In this document: positions 17,640 through 25,170 of the stretch, piece by piece
Numbering within the stretch: position 1 is the stretch's first letter
Layout: every line of letters starts with the position of its first letter
DNA from: JARKQH01 sp964631605
GTDB lineage: Bacteria; Verrucomicrobiota; Verrucomicrobiia; Limisphaerales; UBA8199
Direction of reading: 5' to 3'
Assembly (NCBI GenBank): GCA_964631605.1
Contig: CAZVYG010000059.1
Coordinates: 1 to 34,142, forward strand
DNA length: 34,142 nucleotides
Position numbers and translations under genes: made by a program
The notes under the pieces: model-generated
The model's database searches: none
What the model saw: only the letters and a program-made list of their open reading frames with translations
Told to the model about the DNA's origin: nothing

Positions 17640-18445
17640 ACCGCATTGTCGAACGTTTTGACCGGCTGCGCCACGAAGGGAAGCGCGGCTTGATCGTTTA
17701 CATCGGGGCAGGGGATCCCAGCCTGGCCGTGACCCGGCAGCTTGCGCTGGCCTTTGACAGCCTCGGGGTGGATGTGCTCGAACTGGGCGTGCCATTCAGC
17801 GACCCGTTGGCTGACGGGCTGGTAAACCAGTTGGCGGCTCAGCGCGGGCTCGAGTCGGGCACGACCCCCGCCAGGGTGTTGGAAAGTGTGGCCGCCATCC
17901 GGCGTGAATCCCAGATGCCCATCGTCCTCTACATTTACTTCAACCTTTTGCACCGCTACGGCCTTGAACGGTTCATCAGCGATGCCGCCCAGGCGGGCGT
18001 GGATGGGTTGCTGGTGTTGGACCTGCCGCCGGAAGAAGGCGAAACCTATGAAGCCCTGATGCGGCAGGCCGGGATGTGCAATATCTATCTGGTGGCGCCC
18101 ACCACCCCGGAAGATCGGATTGAGACGATCGTAAAACGCGGGACCGGCTTCATTTACTATGTGTCCCGCGAAGGCGTCACAGGCATGCAGCAGCAGGTGG
18201 CAGACTCCATCGGCGAGATGACGGCCCGAATCCGCGCGCACACCCCTCTGCCCATCGCGGTGGGCTTCGGCATCTCGACCGCGGAGCAGGCCCGCGCCGT
18301 GGCGCGGAACGCCGATGCGGTGGTGGTGGGCAGCGCCGTCGTCAACCGCATTGCCGAGCATGGCAAAAATCCCGACTTGGTGGCGGAAGTCAGTCGCTTC
18401 GTGGGCGTGCTGGCGCGTACCGTCAAGACCGTCCCGGGGACATAA
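17636..18445 (+). CDS. trpA: Tryptophan synthase alpha chain
   Basis: TrpA cleaves indole-3-glycerol phosphate to indole and glyceraldehyde-3-phosphate, channelling indole to TrpB. The 269 residues include LELGVPFSDPLADG, in which Glu49 and Asp60 fall at exactly the positions of the catalytic pair in the Salmonella enzyme. YYVSREGVTGMQQQ and AVGFGISTAEQARAVA (phosphate-binding loop) are also typical. The start overlaps the coaX stop as ATGA. No trpB lies in the window, so the partner subunit must be elsewhere or outside the edges. manC begins 12 bp downstream. The odd company (cofactor genes upstream, sugar nucleotide gene downstream) suggests transcriptional convenience rather than a trp operon. 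Confidence 0.95.
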   Translation: MNRIVERFDRLRHEGKRGLIVYIGAGDPSLAVTRQLALAFDSLGVDVLELGVPFSDPLADGLVNQLAAQRGLESGTTPARVLESVAAIRRESQMPIVLYIYFNLLHRYGLERFISDAAQAGVDGLLVLDLPPEEGETYEALMRQAGMCNIYLVAPTTPEDRIETIVKRGTGFIYYVSREGVTGMQQQVADSIGEMTARIRAHTPLPIAVGFGISTAEQARAVARNADAVVVGSAVVNRIAEHGKNPDLVAEVSRFVGVLARTVKTVPGT

Positions 18446-18457
18446 ACGCGCGAGGTT

Positions 18458-19588
18458 ATGAAGAAGAGCGACGTGAAGGACCGTTACGTCATCATTATGG
18501 CTGGCGGTCGAGGTGAGCGGTTCTGGCCGGTCAGCCGGGAGAAAACTCCCAAACAGTTGATTCCGCTCCTGGGGGATCGGTCCTTTCTCCAGCAAGCTGT
18601 TGATCGAGTGCTGCCGTTGGTGCCGGTGAACAACATCCTAATTATCACCAACGACACCCAAGCTCCCGAGGTCCGGCGTCAGCTCCCCAAGCTGCCCCGC
18701 CAGAATCTGATTTCCGAACCGGTGGGACGCGACACCTGCGCCGCCGTCACGCTCGGTGCCGCCCTTGTGGGCGCGCGCTCCACCACCGCCGTCATGGCGG
18801 TGCTTCCGGCCGACCATGTGATACCCGAGGAAAAGAAATTTCAGCAGGTGTTGGCCGACGCCTTTGACCTCGCGGGACGCGGCCAGGCCATCGTGACCAT
18901 CGGCATCAAGCCAACCGAACCCGCCACAGGCTACGGTTACATCCGCGTGGGCGAGAGACTTCCCCCCCCGCAAGGGGTCAAAAGCTACAAGACCGCCTTC
19001 CACCGGGCCGAACAATTTGTTGAGAAACCGCATTTTGACAAAGCGCTCGAGTACCTGAACAGCGGGCAGTACCGGTGGAACGCGGGCATGTTCATCTGGT
19101 CTTTCGTGACGATCACCGAGGGCTTGCAGAAGCATCAGCCCGAGATGTACGAGGCCTGCCAGCGCTGGTTCAAAGCGGCCGCAACCCCCGCCAAACTGCA
19201 GAAAGTCCTGGTCAGGGAATACCCGGAGATTAAGAAAATCTCCATTGATTATGCGTTAATGGAGCACGCGCAGAACGTCATCGTCGCCGATGGCGCGTTT
19301 GCCTGGGACGACCTGGGCTCCTGGACCGCCCTGGCGCGGCACCTCAAGGCGGACCCCGAGGGCAACTGCGCGGTGGCTGATTTCATCCACGTGGACGGGG
19401 CGCGCAACATCATCTTTGACGCCCGCAGCAAGGGGCGAAAGACCCCCATCGCCGTGGTGGGCCTGCGCGACGCCATCCTGGTGCAGACCGATGATGCCGT
19501 GCTGCTGGCGCACAAGAGCCAGGCGCAAAAAGTCAAGGAATTGGTGCGGCGCCTGGCCGAGGATTCGCGCCTCAAAAAGCTGGTCTGA
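18458..19588 (+). CDS. manC: Mannose-1-phosphate guanylyltransferase
   Basis: The enzyme makes GDP-mannose from GTP and mannose-1-phosphate for polysaccharide or glycan synthesis. The 376-residue protein is the single-domain form without the C-terminal isomerase. The nucleotide-binding signature is IMAGGRGERFWPVSREKTPK. PVGRDTCAAVTLGA, VLPADHVI, GYGYIRVG, FVEKPHFDKALEYL, RWNAGMFIWSF and SIDYALMEHA are all family-typical, and FAWDDLGSWTAL lies near the C-terminus. The ATG at 18458 has GAGG only 2 nt upstream, so a GTG at 18473 is a possible alternative start. It ends the long plus-strand run and converges on the DUF4340 gene. Confidence 0.93.
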   Translation: MKKSDVKDRYVIIMAGGRGERFWPVSREKTPKQLIPLLGDRSFLQQAVDRVLPLVPVNNILIITNDTQAPEVRRQLPKLPRQNLISEPVGRDTCAAVTLGAALVGARSTTAVMAVLPADHVIPEEKKFQQVLADAFDLAGRGQAIVTIGIKPTEPATGYGYIRVGERLPPPQGVKSYKTAFHRAEQFVEKPHFDKALEYLNSGQYRWNAGMFIWSFVTITEGLQKHQPEMYEACQRWFKAAATPAKLQKVLVREYPEIKKISIDYALMEHAQNVIVADGAFAWDDLGSWTALARHLKADPEGNCAVADFIHVDGARNIIFDARSKGRKTPIAVVGLRDAILVQTDDAVLLAHKSQAQKVKELVRRLAEDSRLKKLV

Positions 19589-19627
19589 ACCAGCAAGCGC
19601 CCCTGCCCGACAGTTGGCCGTGAGCAG

Positions 19628-19668
19628 CCGGCAGCCTTCGGACCAGGATTTGGAAAATGGGCTGCCCG
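19628..19668. terminator. Possible bidirectional terminator between manC and the DUF4340 gene
   Basis: GGCAGCC (19630-19636) and GGCTGCC (19660-19666) are perfect inverted repeats. The flanking CCGG extends the stem if one bulged C is allowed. The loop of about 23 nt is long and there is no T-run. It sits in the only gap between two convergent transcription units, which is the main support. Confidence 0.3.
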
Positions 19669-19669
19669 G

Positions 19670-20908
19670 TTACTCGTTCGTCTTGGGAGTCGAAGAGGGG
19701 GGCGGGGGAGGGGGTGCGGAACCCGCCGTTGGCGTGGCCGCTGTCGCAGCCTTTTCCTCCTCCTTCTTTGGTTCTTCCTTCTTTTCAACCAGCAATTCGC
19801 GCCGCTCCTTCAACACCGGGTCGAGCGTCCAGCCGGCGACGAGGTAGGTCCATTTTCCGAAAGCCTGTTCCGTCTTGAGCTTCTCTTTGAGCTTCTCCTG
19901 CTTCTCCTTGAACTCCTTGTCCAGGCGTTCCTTGTCCTCGGCCTTTTCGTCTTTGCCCGGCGTGCGCTCGGCGGGCAGTTGCGCGGATACACTCACCTGG
20001 ATCGCGTAGTTCTCGTTGGTTTTGTTGCCCACCTTCAATTCGTAGGTGAAGCCGTCAAAGGTTTCGAGAGTGATGTTTCGCGGCTTGTCCAGTCCAAATT
20101 CGGCGGGATTGGGATCAACCAATACATCCACAAAGGTGGGCGAATTCAGGGCATAGTTCAGCGAGGAGGTCTTGGTCGTGTCCAGCGCCTCGCCTTCCTT
20201 GGCGTCGGCCAGTTTCCACGCGTCGGTTTCGGTCTCGCGCGTGACTTTCCACGAATTGGTGGCCTCGCGGTGTTCAACCGCGATGGACCGCGCCTTTTCG
20301 ACCTTGAAGAATTCTCGCGCCAGCCACTGTTCCGGCTTGGGCGCGATGTTGTCCATGACCTCGGAGACCAGCACCACTTCCGGCGAGTCGTCCACCTTGA
20401 TGTAGCGGCCGTCCGGCCAGCCTTCATTATCAAACTGTCCCATGGGGGAAGGCTGGGTTGGTTTGCGCATGTGTTTCTTGCCGAGGTAGAGCTGGTGCAT
20501 GGTCTTGCCCGCCTGGTCTCGGAATTCGACCACCGTCGGAGCGTTGGTATCCGCGCCCTTGGCCAGGCCGAGCCGGCCGAGTTGGGAAGGACCCACCTGC
20601 TCGACTTGAACCGCTTTCAAGTCGCGCAGCTTGAGCAGGAATCCGCTGATCTCCCCGAAGTTGGCGGGGTAATTGCCGCGCTGTTCCACCTGCCACACCT
20701 CCGGTCCCTTGACCAGCTTGAGCTCGTTGGTGTGATCGCGGATAACCACCGCGGCCACGTCGTTGATCGCCAGGCTTTCGAGCACCTTCCGGCCAACACC
20801 CGGCTGGCCTTCCCGCCGCGCCGCGTTCTGCTTTTTGTAAACCATCAACCCGGCGGCGCCCAGCACCACCACCAACACCAGTAACAAGGTCAGTTGCTTC
20901 GCATTCAT
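19670..20908 (-). CDS. DUF4340 domain-containing membrane-anchored protein
   Basis: I place the start at the ATG at 20908 (MNAKQLTLLLVLVVVLGAAG), which overlaps the GldG-like stop as ATGA; the open frame upstream of it lies inside that gene. The 412-residue product has one N-terminal membrane anchor and a long periplasmic or extracytoplasmic part. Recognisable stretches are LESLAINDVAAVVIRDHTNE, WQVEQRGNYPANFGEISGFL and AREFFKVEKARSIAV, matching the DUF4340 pattern. The end is low-complexity: Lys/Glu-rich, then a proline run (APPPPPPSS). Proteins of this type habitually follow GldG-like auxiliary proteins in ABC operons, as here. Biochemical function is unknown; a role with the exporter is inferred from context. 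Confidence 0.85.
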   Translation of the reverse strand: MNAKQLTLLLVLVVVLGAAGLMVYKKQNAARREGQPGVGRKVLESLAINDVAAVVIRDHTNELKLVKGPEVWQVEQRGNYPANFGEISGFLLKLRDLKAVQVEQVGPSQLGRLGLAKGADTNAPTVVEFRDQAGKTMHQLYLGKKHMRKPTQPSPMGQFDNEGWPDGRYIKVDDSPEVVLVSEVMDNIAPKPEQWLAREFFKVEKARSIAVEHREATNSWKVTRETETDAWKLADAKEGEALDTTKTSSLNYALNSPTFVDVLVDPNPAEFGLDKPRNITLETFDGFTYELKVGNKTNENYAIQVSVSAQLPAERTPGKDEKAEDKERLDKEFKEKQEKLKEKLKTEQAFGKWTYLVAGWTLDPVLKERRELLVEKKEEPKKEEEKAATAATPTAGSAPPPPPPSSTPKTNE

Positions 20909-22827
20909 TTCGCTGAAGTCCGTTTGCGTTTGAAAAATGCCAGCGCCAGCCCCGAGGCGCTCACGACGAGCGGCATGGCGGCAATGTTGAACCACTTCAG
21001 CCGCCGCTCCAGGGAGTCAATATCCCGCCGCAGTTTCTTGCGCTCCTCCTTGAGCTGTATCTTCACTTCCGCCTCCTTCTTCCGGAAATTCTCGAGCGCC
21101 GCCTGCTGTTCGGGCGACAGAATGAAGCGCTGGCCCTTCTCCTTCTTCTGCTGCAACTCGTTCAACTGGCGCTGCGTCTCCGCCAGGCTGTCCTCCAGCT
21201 CCTTGATCCGGCTGCGGTACCGCGCCTCGGCCTCGGCCTGCATCTTCTTGACCAGCGTAAACGGCCGGTTTTGCACCGCCCGGCTGCGCACCGTGATGAG
21301 GTTGTTGTCGCCGGTGAACTGCTCGACGGCGTTCTGGGCGAAATTGAGGTTCCCGTTCATCAACATGCTCAACGTTCCGAACGGGCTCTGAATTTGGCGG
21401 ATGGCGAAGCTGTCATATATCATGTCGGCGTCGCCCACCAGGATGACCGAGTTTTCCCCTTTGCCTTCCTTGAGCCATTCCTCCTTGGACTCCTCCGTCT
21501 TGGCTTCGTCCTTTTTGGCTTCGGCATTCTCCTCTTTCTTTTCCTCAGGTTTGCCATCCGGGAAAGCCGTCTTGAACTTGCCCGTCAGCCGCACGGCCAG
21601 GTTCTGAGTCAGCCCCGAGGGCTTGAACTCCTTGACAATGTTCTCCCCGCTCAGGTGCGCCATAAACCCGTCCACCAACTGGGAGTCTTTGGTGCTCTTG
21701 AGCAGCACATCCAGTTTCAAGCCGGTCGCGGGTGTTCCGGAGAACGCGCCTGCGAACGGCAGCCAGATATTGTCCAACTGGCTGGTCACGATATCCTCGC
21801 TGCTGATGCCGTCCTTGGTGATCGAAAGGAAGGCCGGGGCGTCCTGCGGCTGGTTGTTTCTTCCTCCAACCTGCATTTTGAAATTCATGTCCGCCACGAC
21901 CTTGCCGGTCTCGAAGGACAGGCCCCAGGCTTTGAGCAGCTTGTCGAGGTTGGAGCCGCTGTTGGGAATGCTGCCGAACATCTGGTTCTGCTCGCGGCTG
22001 TCCATCAACGGCAGGGGATCCAGGAACGCAATCAGCTTGCCGCCGCGCAGGATGAATTGGTCAATCGCGAACTGCGCCTTGTCGGTAATATCCCGCGGAT
22101 GAATGACGACCAGCACCTTGATATCGTCGTCAATCTTCTCGGCGGTCATTTCGATCCGGCGCACCTCGAAATCCCTTTTGAGCTCGTTCACAATCGCCCA
22201 CGGCTGTTGCTGCTGCTGCTGGCCCATGCGCATCATCATCGGGTTGGGCGGTCCCCCAAACACCGGCAGCGGGCTCATGATCCCCACCACCGGTTTTTCC
22301 GGCGCCATGACGCGCGAGATGGCCCGGGCCAGGTCATACTCGAGCAACCGCTCCCGGTTGGGCGCGAGGAAGGGAATGGTCTGGCGTTCATCCAGCAGGC
22401 TCACGCTCAGCCCGAGGTAAAAGCGCTCGCCATTCGAGAGCGTTTCGCCCTCGACGCCGTTGAGCCGCGCGTTGTCCTCCGCGTCGGAATCCGGCTGGGG
22501 ATCGTATTTTTCGATGATGAGTTTGCCGCCCGCCACCTGCTTGAACTCGGCCAGCAAATCCTCGACCCGTTTGGCGTAGTTCTTCAAATATACCGTTTCC
22601 GGCGTGGCCGTCTCGGCCTGGGTGCAATAGAACCGGATGCGGATGGGAGTGTCTATTTTTTGAAGAATCGCCTTGGTGCCGGGAGAGAGGGTGTACACCT
22701 TTTCAGCGGTCAAGTCCACCCGCCCCTTGAACACACTGGTGATCACATTCACCGCGATCAGGATCAGCGCCATGGCGCACACCCCGACCGTCGAATACAA
22801 CATCGTCTCAATGGATTTCTTTTTCAT
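20905..22827 (-). CDS. GldG-like ABC transporter auxiliary protein
   Basis: The 640-residue protein has one N-terminal helix (STVGVCAMALILIAVNVI) and one C-terminal helix (IAAMPLVVSASGLALAFF) around a large extracytoplasmic part. It fits the GldG/PF09822 'ABC-type uncharacterized transport system' family. Family stretches include DLTAEKVYTLSPGTKAIL, VRIRFYCTQ-like IRIRFYCTQAETATPE, and the Rossmann-like segments VVGIMSPLPVFGGPPN and GGKLIAFLDPLPLMDS. Odd features are a six-glutamine run at residues 203-208, a Lys/Glu-rich insertion (KPEEKKEENAEAKKDEAK) and a coiled coil near residues 530-610 before the last helix. It starts 16 bp after the permease gene and overlaps the DUF4340 gene. In Bacteroidota GldG works in gliding; elsewhere the export substrate is unknown. 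Confidence 0.88.
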   Translation of the reverse strand: MKKKSIETMLYSTVGVCAMALILIAVNVITSVFKGRVDLTAEKVYTLSPGTKAILQKIDTPIRIRFYCTQAETATPETVYLKNYAKRVEDLLAEFKQVAGGKLIIEKYDPQPDSDAEDNARLNGVEGETLSNGERFYLGLSVSLLDERQTIPFLAPNRERLLEYDLARAISRVMAPEKPVVGIMSPLPVFGGPPNPMMMRMGQQQQQQPWAIVNELKRDFEVRRIEMTAEKIDDDIKVLVVIHPRDITDKAQFAIDQFILRGGKLIAFLDPLPLMDSREQNQMFGSIPNSGSNLDKLLKAWGLSFETGKVVADMNFKMQVGGRNNQPQDAPAFLSITKDGISSEDIVTSQLDNIWLPFAGAFSGTPATGLKLDVLLKSTKDSQLVDGFMAHLSGENIVKEFKPSGLTQNLAVRLTGKFKTAFPDGKPEEKKEENAEAKKDEAKTEESKEEWLKEGKGENSVILVGDADMIYDSFAIRQIQSPFGTLSMLMNGNLNFAQNAVEQFTGDNNLITVRSRAVQNRPFTLVKKMQAEAEARYRSRIKELEDSLAETQRQLNELQQKKEKGQRFILSPEQQAALENFRKKEAEVKIQLKEERKKLRRDIDSLERRLKWFNIAAMPLVVSASGLALAFFKRKRTSAK

Positions 22828-22843
22828 CTGCGCTTCCTTTCCG

Positions 22844-23590
22844 TTAGCCGGCGCGATGACCGCGCAAAATCACGCTGGTCGTAAACAGGCAGAAAACAAT
22901 GACCGACAGGAAGAAAATCACGTCCCGGAAATCGAGCACGCCCTTCTGGAACCCGTCAAAATGGGTGATCACGCTGAAGGAGGTGATCACGTCCACCAGC
23001 CACGGGGCCGCCCAGGTTTCCAGCAAATTGATCACCGGGGGAAAGCCGGCCAAAATCAAGAACAGGCACAGCACCACCGCAATGATGAAACTGACCACCT
23101 GCGCCCGGGTCATGGCCGAGGTCATGCAACTCACCGCCAGGTAGGCGCCCGCCATCAACCAGCTCCCAATGTATCCGGTAAGGATTACCCCGTTGTCAGG
23201 GGAGCCTAGGTAGTTGACAGTGATGACCACGGGAAAGGTCAGCGCCAGTGCCAGCCCCAGGAACAGCCAGGAGGCCAGAAACTTGCCCAGGATGGCCTGC
23301 CACGACGTGATCGGCATGGTCAACAGCAGCTCGATGGTGCCCACCCGCCGCTCCTCCGCCCACAACCGCATCCCCACCGCCGGCACCAGGAACAGGTAAA
23401 ACCACGGGTGCCAGTCGAAAAACGGCCGCACCAAAGAGGCCTCCCCCCGCTCAAAAAAGCCGCCCACCATGAAGGTGAAGAAGCCGCATAACAGTAGAAA
23501 TATTACAATGAACACATAAGCCAGCGGCGCCGAAAAATACGCCCCCAGCTCCCGCTTGGTGATCGTTCGAATGTTGGACCAGGTATTCAT
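22844..23590 (-). CDS. ABC-2 type transporter permease, GldF-like
   Basis: A 248-residue inner-membrane permease with about six transmembrane helices. The N-terminus NIRTITKRELGAYFSAPLAY followed by VFIVIFLLLCGFFTFMVGGF is characteristic of GldF-like ABC-2 permeases. RLWAEERRVGTIELLLTMPI is the conserved cytoplasmic loop that contacts the ATPase. GSWLMAGAYLAVSCMTSAMT follows. Its ATG overlaps the stop of the ATPase gene as ATGA, so the two are coupled, and the GldG-like gene follows after 16 bp. It supplies the membrane channel for the operon's exporter. Confidence 0.9.
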   Translation of the reverse strand: MNTWSNIRTITKRELGAYFSAPLAYVFIVIFLLLCGFFTFMVGGFFERGEASLVRPFFDWHPWFYLFLVPAVGMRLWAEERRVGTIELLLTMPITSWQAILGKFLASWLFLGLALALTFPVVITVNYLGSPDNGVILTGYIGSWLMAGAYLAVSCMTSAMTRAQVVSFIIAVVLCLFLILAGFPPVINLLETWAAPWLVDVITSFSVITHFDGFQKGVLDFRDVIFFLSVIVFCLFTTSVILRGHRAG

Positions 23591-24552
23591 TTCTTTTCCT
23601 CGGCTACGACCGCCGTGTCCGGCATGGTTATGCTTCTGAAAACTTCATCCAGGCGCCCTTCCTCCGTGTGCATTTCTTCGATGCGCCAGCCGCTGGCGGC
23701 CTCCGCCAGGCTCCGCGCCAGCTCGCCGCGGGGGGGATTGCCCCTGGCAAAGACGCGGGCCGTCACCGTCCCGTTGTTCTCATTCAAAATGGCAACGCGC
23801 TTCACCGTTCCCAGCGCGGCCAGCTTCTGGCTCAACGCCGCCCCGGTCACGCCGTTGACGCGCAGCAAAACCGCGCCGGCGTATTCGGACTTCGCCCGGA
23901 GTTCGTCGGGGGTGCCGTTGGCCACAATCCTGCCCCGGTCAATGATAATCGCCCGGGTGCAGGCGGCGTCCACCTCCTCGAGAATGTGGGTTGAGAAAAT
24001 AATCGCCTTCTTCTCGCCCATGCGCCGAATCAACTGGCGCACCTCGTGTTTCTGGTTCGGATCCAGTCCGTCCGTCGGCTCGTCCAGCACGAGCACATCC
24101 GGGTCGTGGATGATGGATTGGGCGAAGCAGGTCCGGTGACGATATCCCTTGGAGAGCGTCTCGACGCTTTGGTGGAGCACCGGCTGCAAAAAGCACATCT
24201 CGACCACGCGTCCCACGGCGCGCGTCCGCGCTTCTCCCCGCAGCCCGCGGATCTCCGCGGCAAACTTGAGGAAACCTTCCACCGTCATGTCCGTGTAGGC
24301 CGGGGCATTCTCCGGCAGATAGCCGATCATCCGCTTGGCCTCGATGGGGTGGGTTAGAATGTCGTAACCTCCCACCGTGGCCGTGCCCGACGTCGGCGGA
24401 ATGAAGCCCGTTAACATCCGCATGGTCGTGGATTTGCCCGCGCCGTTGGGGCCCAGGAAGCCCAGCACTTCACCCCGTTCCACCGTGAACGAAACGCCGT
24501 CCACGGCGCGTTTCGTGCCGAAAACCTTTGCCAAATTCTGCACCTTAATCAT
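23587..24552 (-). CDS. ABC transporter ATP-binding protein, GldA-like
   Basis: A 321-residue cytoplasmic ATPase starting at the ATG at 24552 (MIKVQNLAKVFGTKRAVDGV), with GGAG 9 nt upstream. A much longer frame upstream has no coding character and was discarded. Walker A is GPNGAGKST, Walker B is DVLVLDEPTDGLDP, the H-loop is IIFSTHILEEV. The signature is ETLSKGYRHR, where LSKGY replaces the usual LSGGQ, a hallmark of GldA and related bacterial ABC-2 ATPases. The C-terminal 100 residues form an accessory domain (RVNGVTGAALSQKLAALG). It leads the four-gene operon and probably has its promoter in the 141-bp divergent gap upstream. Confidence 0.92.
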   Translation of the reverse strand: MIKVQNLAKVFGTKRAVDGVSFTVERGEVLGFLGPNGAGKSTTMRMLTGFIPPTSGTATVGGYDILTHPIEAKRMIGYLPENAPAYTDMTVEGFLKFAAEIRGLRGEARTRAVGRVVEMCFLQPVLHQSVETLSKGYRHRTCFAQSIIHDPDVLVLDEPTDGLDPNQKHEVRQLIRRMGEKKAIIFSTHILEEVDAACTRAIIIDRGRIVANGTPDELRAKSEYAGAVLLRVNGVTGAALSQKLAALGTVKRVAILNENNGTVTARVFARGNPPRGELARSLAEAASGWRIEEMHTEEGRLDEVFRSITMPDTAVVAEEKK

Positions 24553-24589
24553 AGTCTTTAGCTCCGTTGTTAAAACGAAGTGAACGTTG

Positions 24590-24618
24590 CAAATAGCCAG
24601 TTTGACGCATTTTGTAAA
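24590..24618 (-). promoter_or_regulatory. Candidate sigma-70-like promoter for the GldA-like operon
   Basis: On the minus strand TTTACA (24618-24613) is separated by 17 nt from TATTTG (24595-24590). The ATPase start lies about 38 nt further on. The -35 is close to consensus, the -10 matches only the first three bases. The A/T-rich character of this gap contrasts with its surroundings. Promoter consensus in this phylum is poorly known, so this is tentative. Confidence 0.3.
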
Positions 24619-24693
24619 CTGATTTCTCGCATCCCTGGCACGCCTGCCCATGCCCGCGCCGGCGCCAGGCAAATTTTGACAGTTTGATGGAAT

Positions 24694-25170
24694 TTGTCGC
24701 ACCGTGTTCAAATTTTTTTTGTGCTCTTGCTCCTGCTGGTCGGGGGCGGATGTCGTTGCGCCAAGCCGATGGCCCCAGCCAACTTGGGCGAACCCGGCTG
24801 GAGTCTTCGGCACGGCCAGGCCGTTTGGCAGCCGCCGGGAAATCGGCCGGAAATCGCGGGCGAACTGCTGTTTGCCACGCGCCCGGACGGCGCCCGCTTT
24901 CTCGAATTCTCCAAACCGCCCTTCCCAATCGTCCGTGTTCAGGAAACAACCAACCAATGGCAGATGGTGTGCGCCCCCCGAAACCGAAACTTCCGCGGCA
25001 ACCGTCGGGGTTCTTTTCCTAACCCGTCGGTCCCCGTGATCTGGCTGCACCTCGCGCGCCTTCTGGGGGGTGAGCCGCCTCCGGTGGGCTGGACCTGGCA
25101 AACCAACGGAGCCGGTTGGCGAATCGGGCATCCCAGCGGCACCGCGGTCGAGGGATATCTCCAGCCATGA
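24694..25170 (+). CDS. Small predicted lipoprotein heading the lipid cassette
   Basis: The protein is 158 residues if translation begins at the TTG at 24694. That start gives a proper lipoprotein signal: basic MSHR, a hydrophobic IFFVLLLLLVGGG, then Cys20. No in-frame ATG precedes the core, and the GTG at 24721 would leave too short a signal. The mature part shows GELLFATRPDGARFLEFSKP, then VQETTNQWQMV and VIWLHLARLLGG. I do not recognise the family with confidence. Aryl polyene clusters typically encode a small lipoprotein of similar size, so an outer-membrane localisation or LolB-like role is possible but inferred from position. Its stop overlaps the exporter start as ATGA. Confidence 0.7.
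   Translation: MSHRVQIFFVLLLLLVGGGCRCAKPMAPANLGEPGWSLRHGQAVWQPPGNRPEIAGELLFATRPDGARFLEFSKPPFPIVRVQETTNQWQMVCAPRNRNFRGNRRGSFPNPSVPVIWLHLARLLGGEPPPVGWTWQTNGAGWRIGHPSGTAVEGYLQP

Noticed and set aside
21271..22884. 537-codon plus-strand frame opposite the GldG-like gene
   Set aside because: Antisense shadow; His/Arg/Leu-rich, no motif, no promoter or start support.
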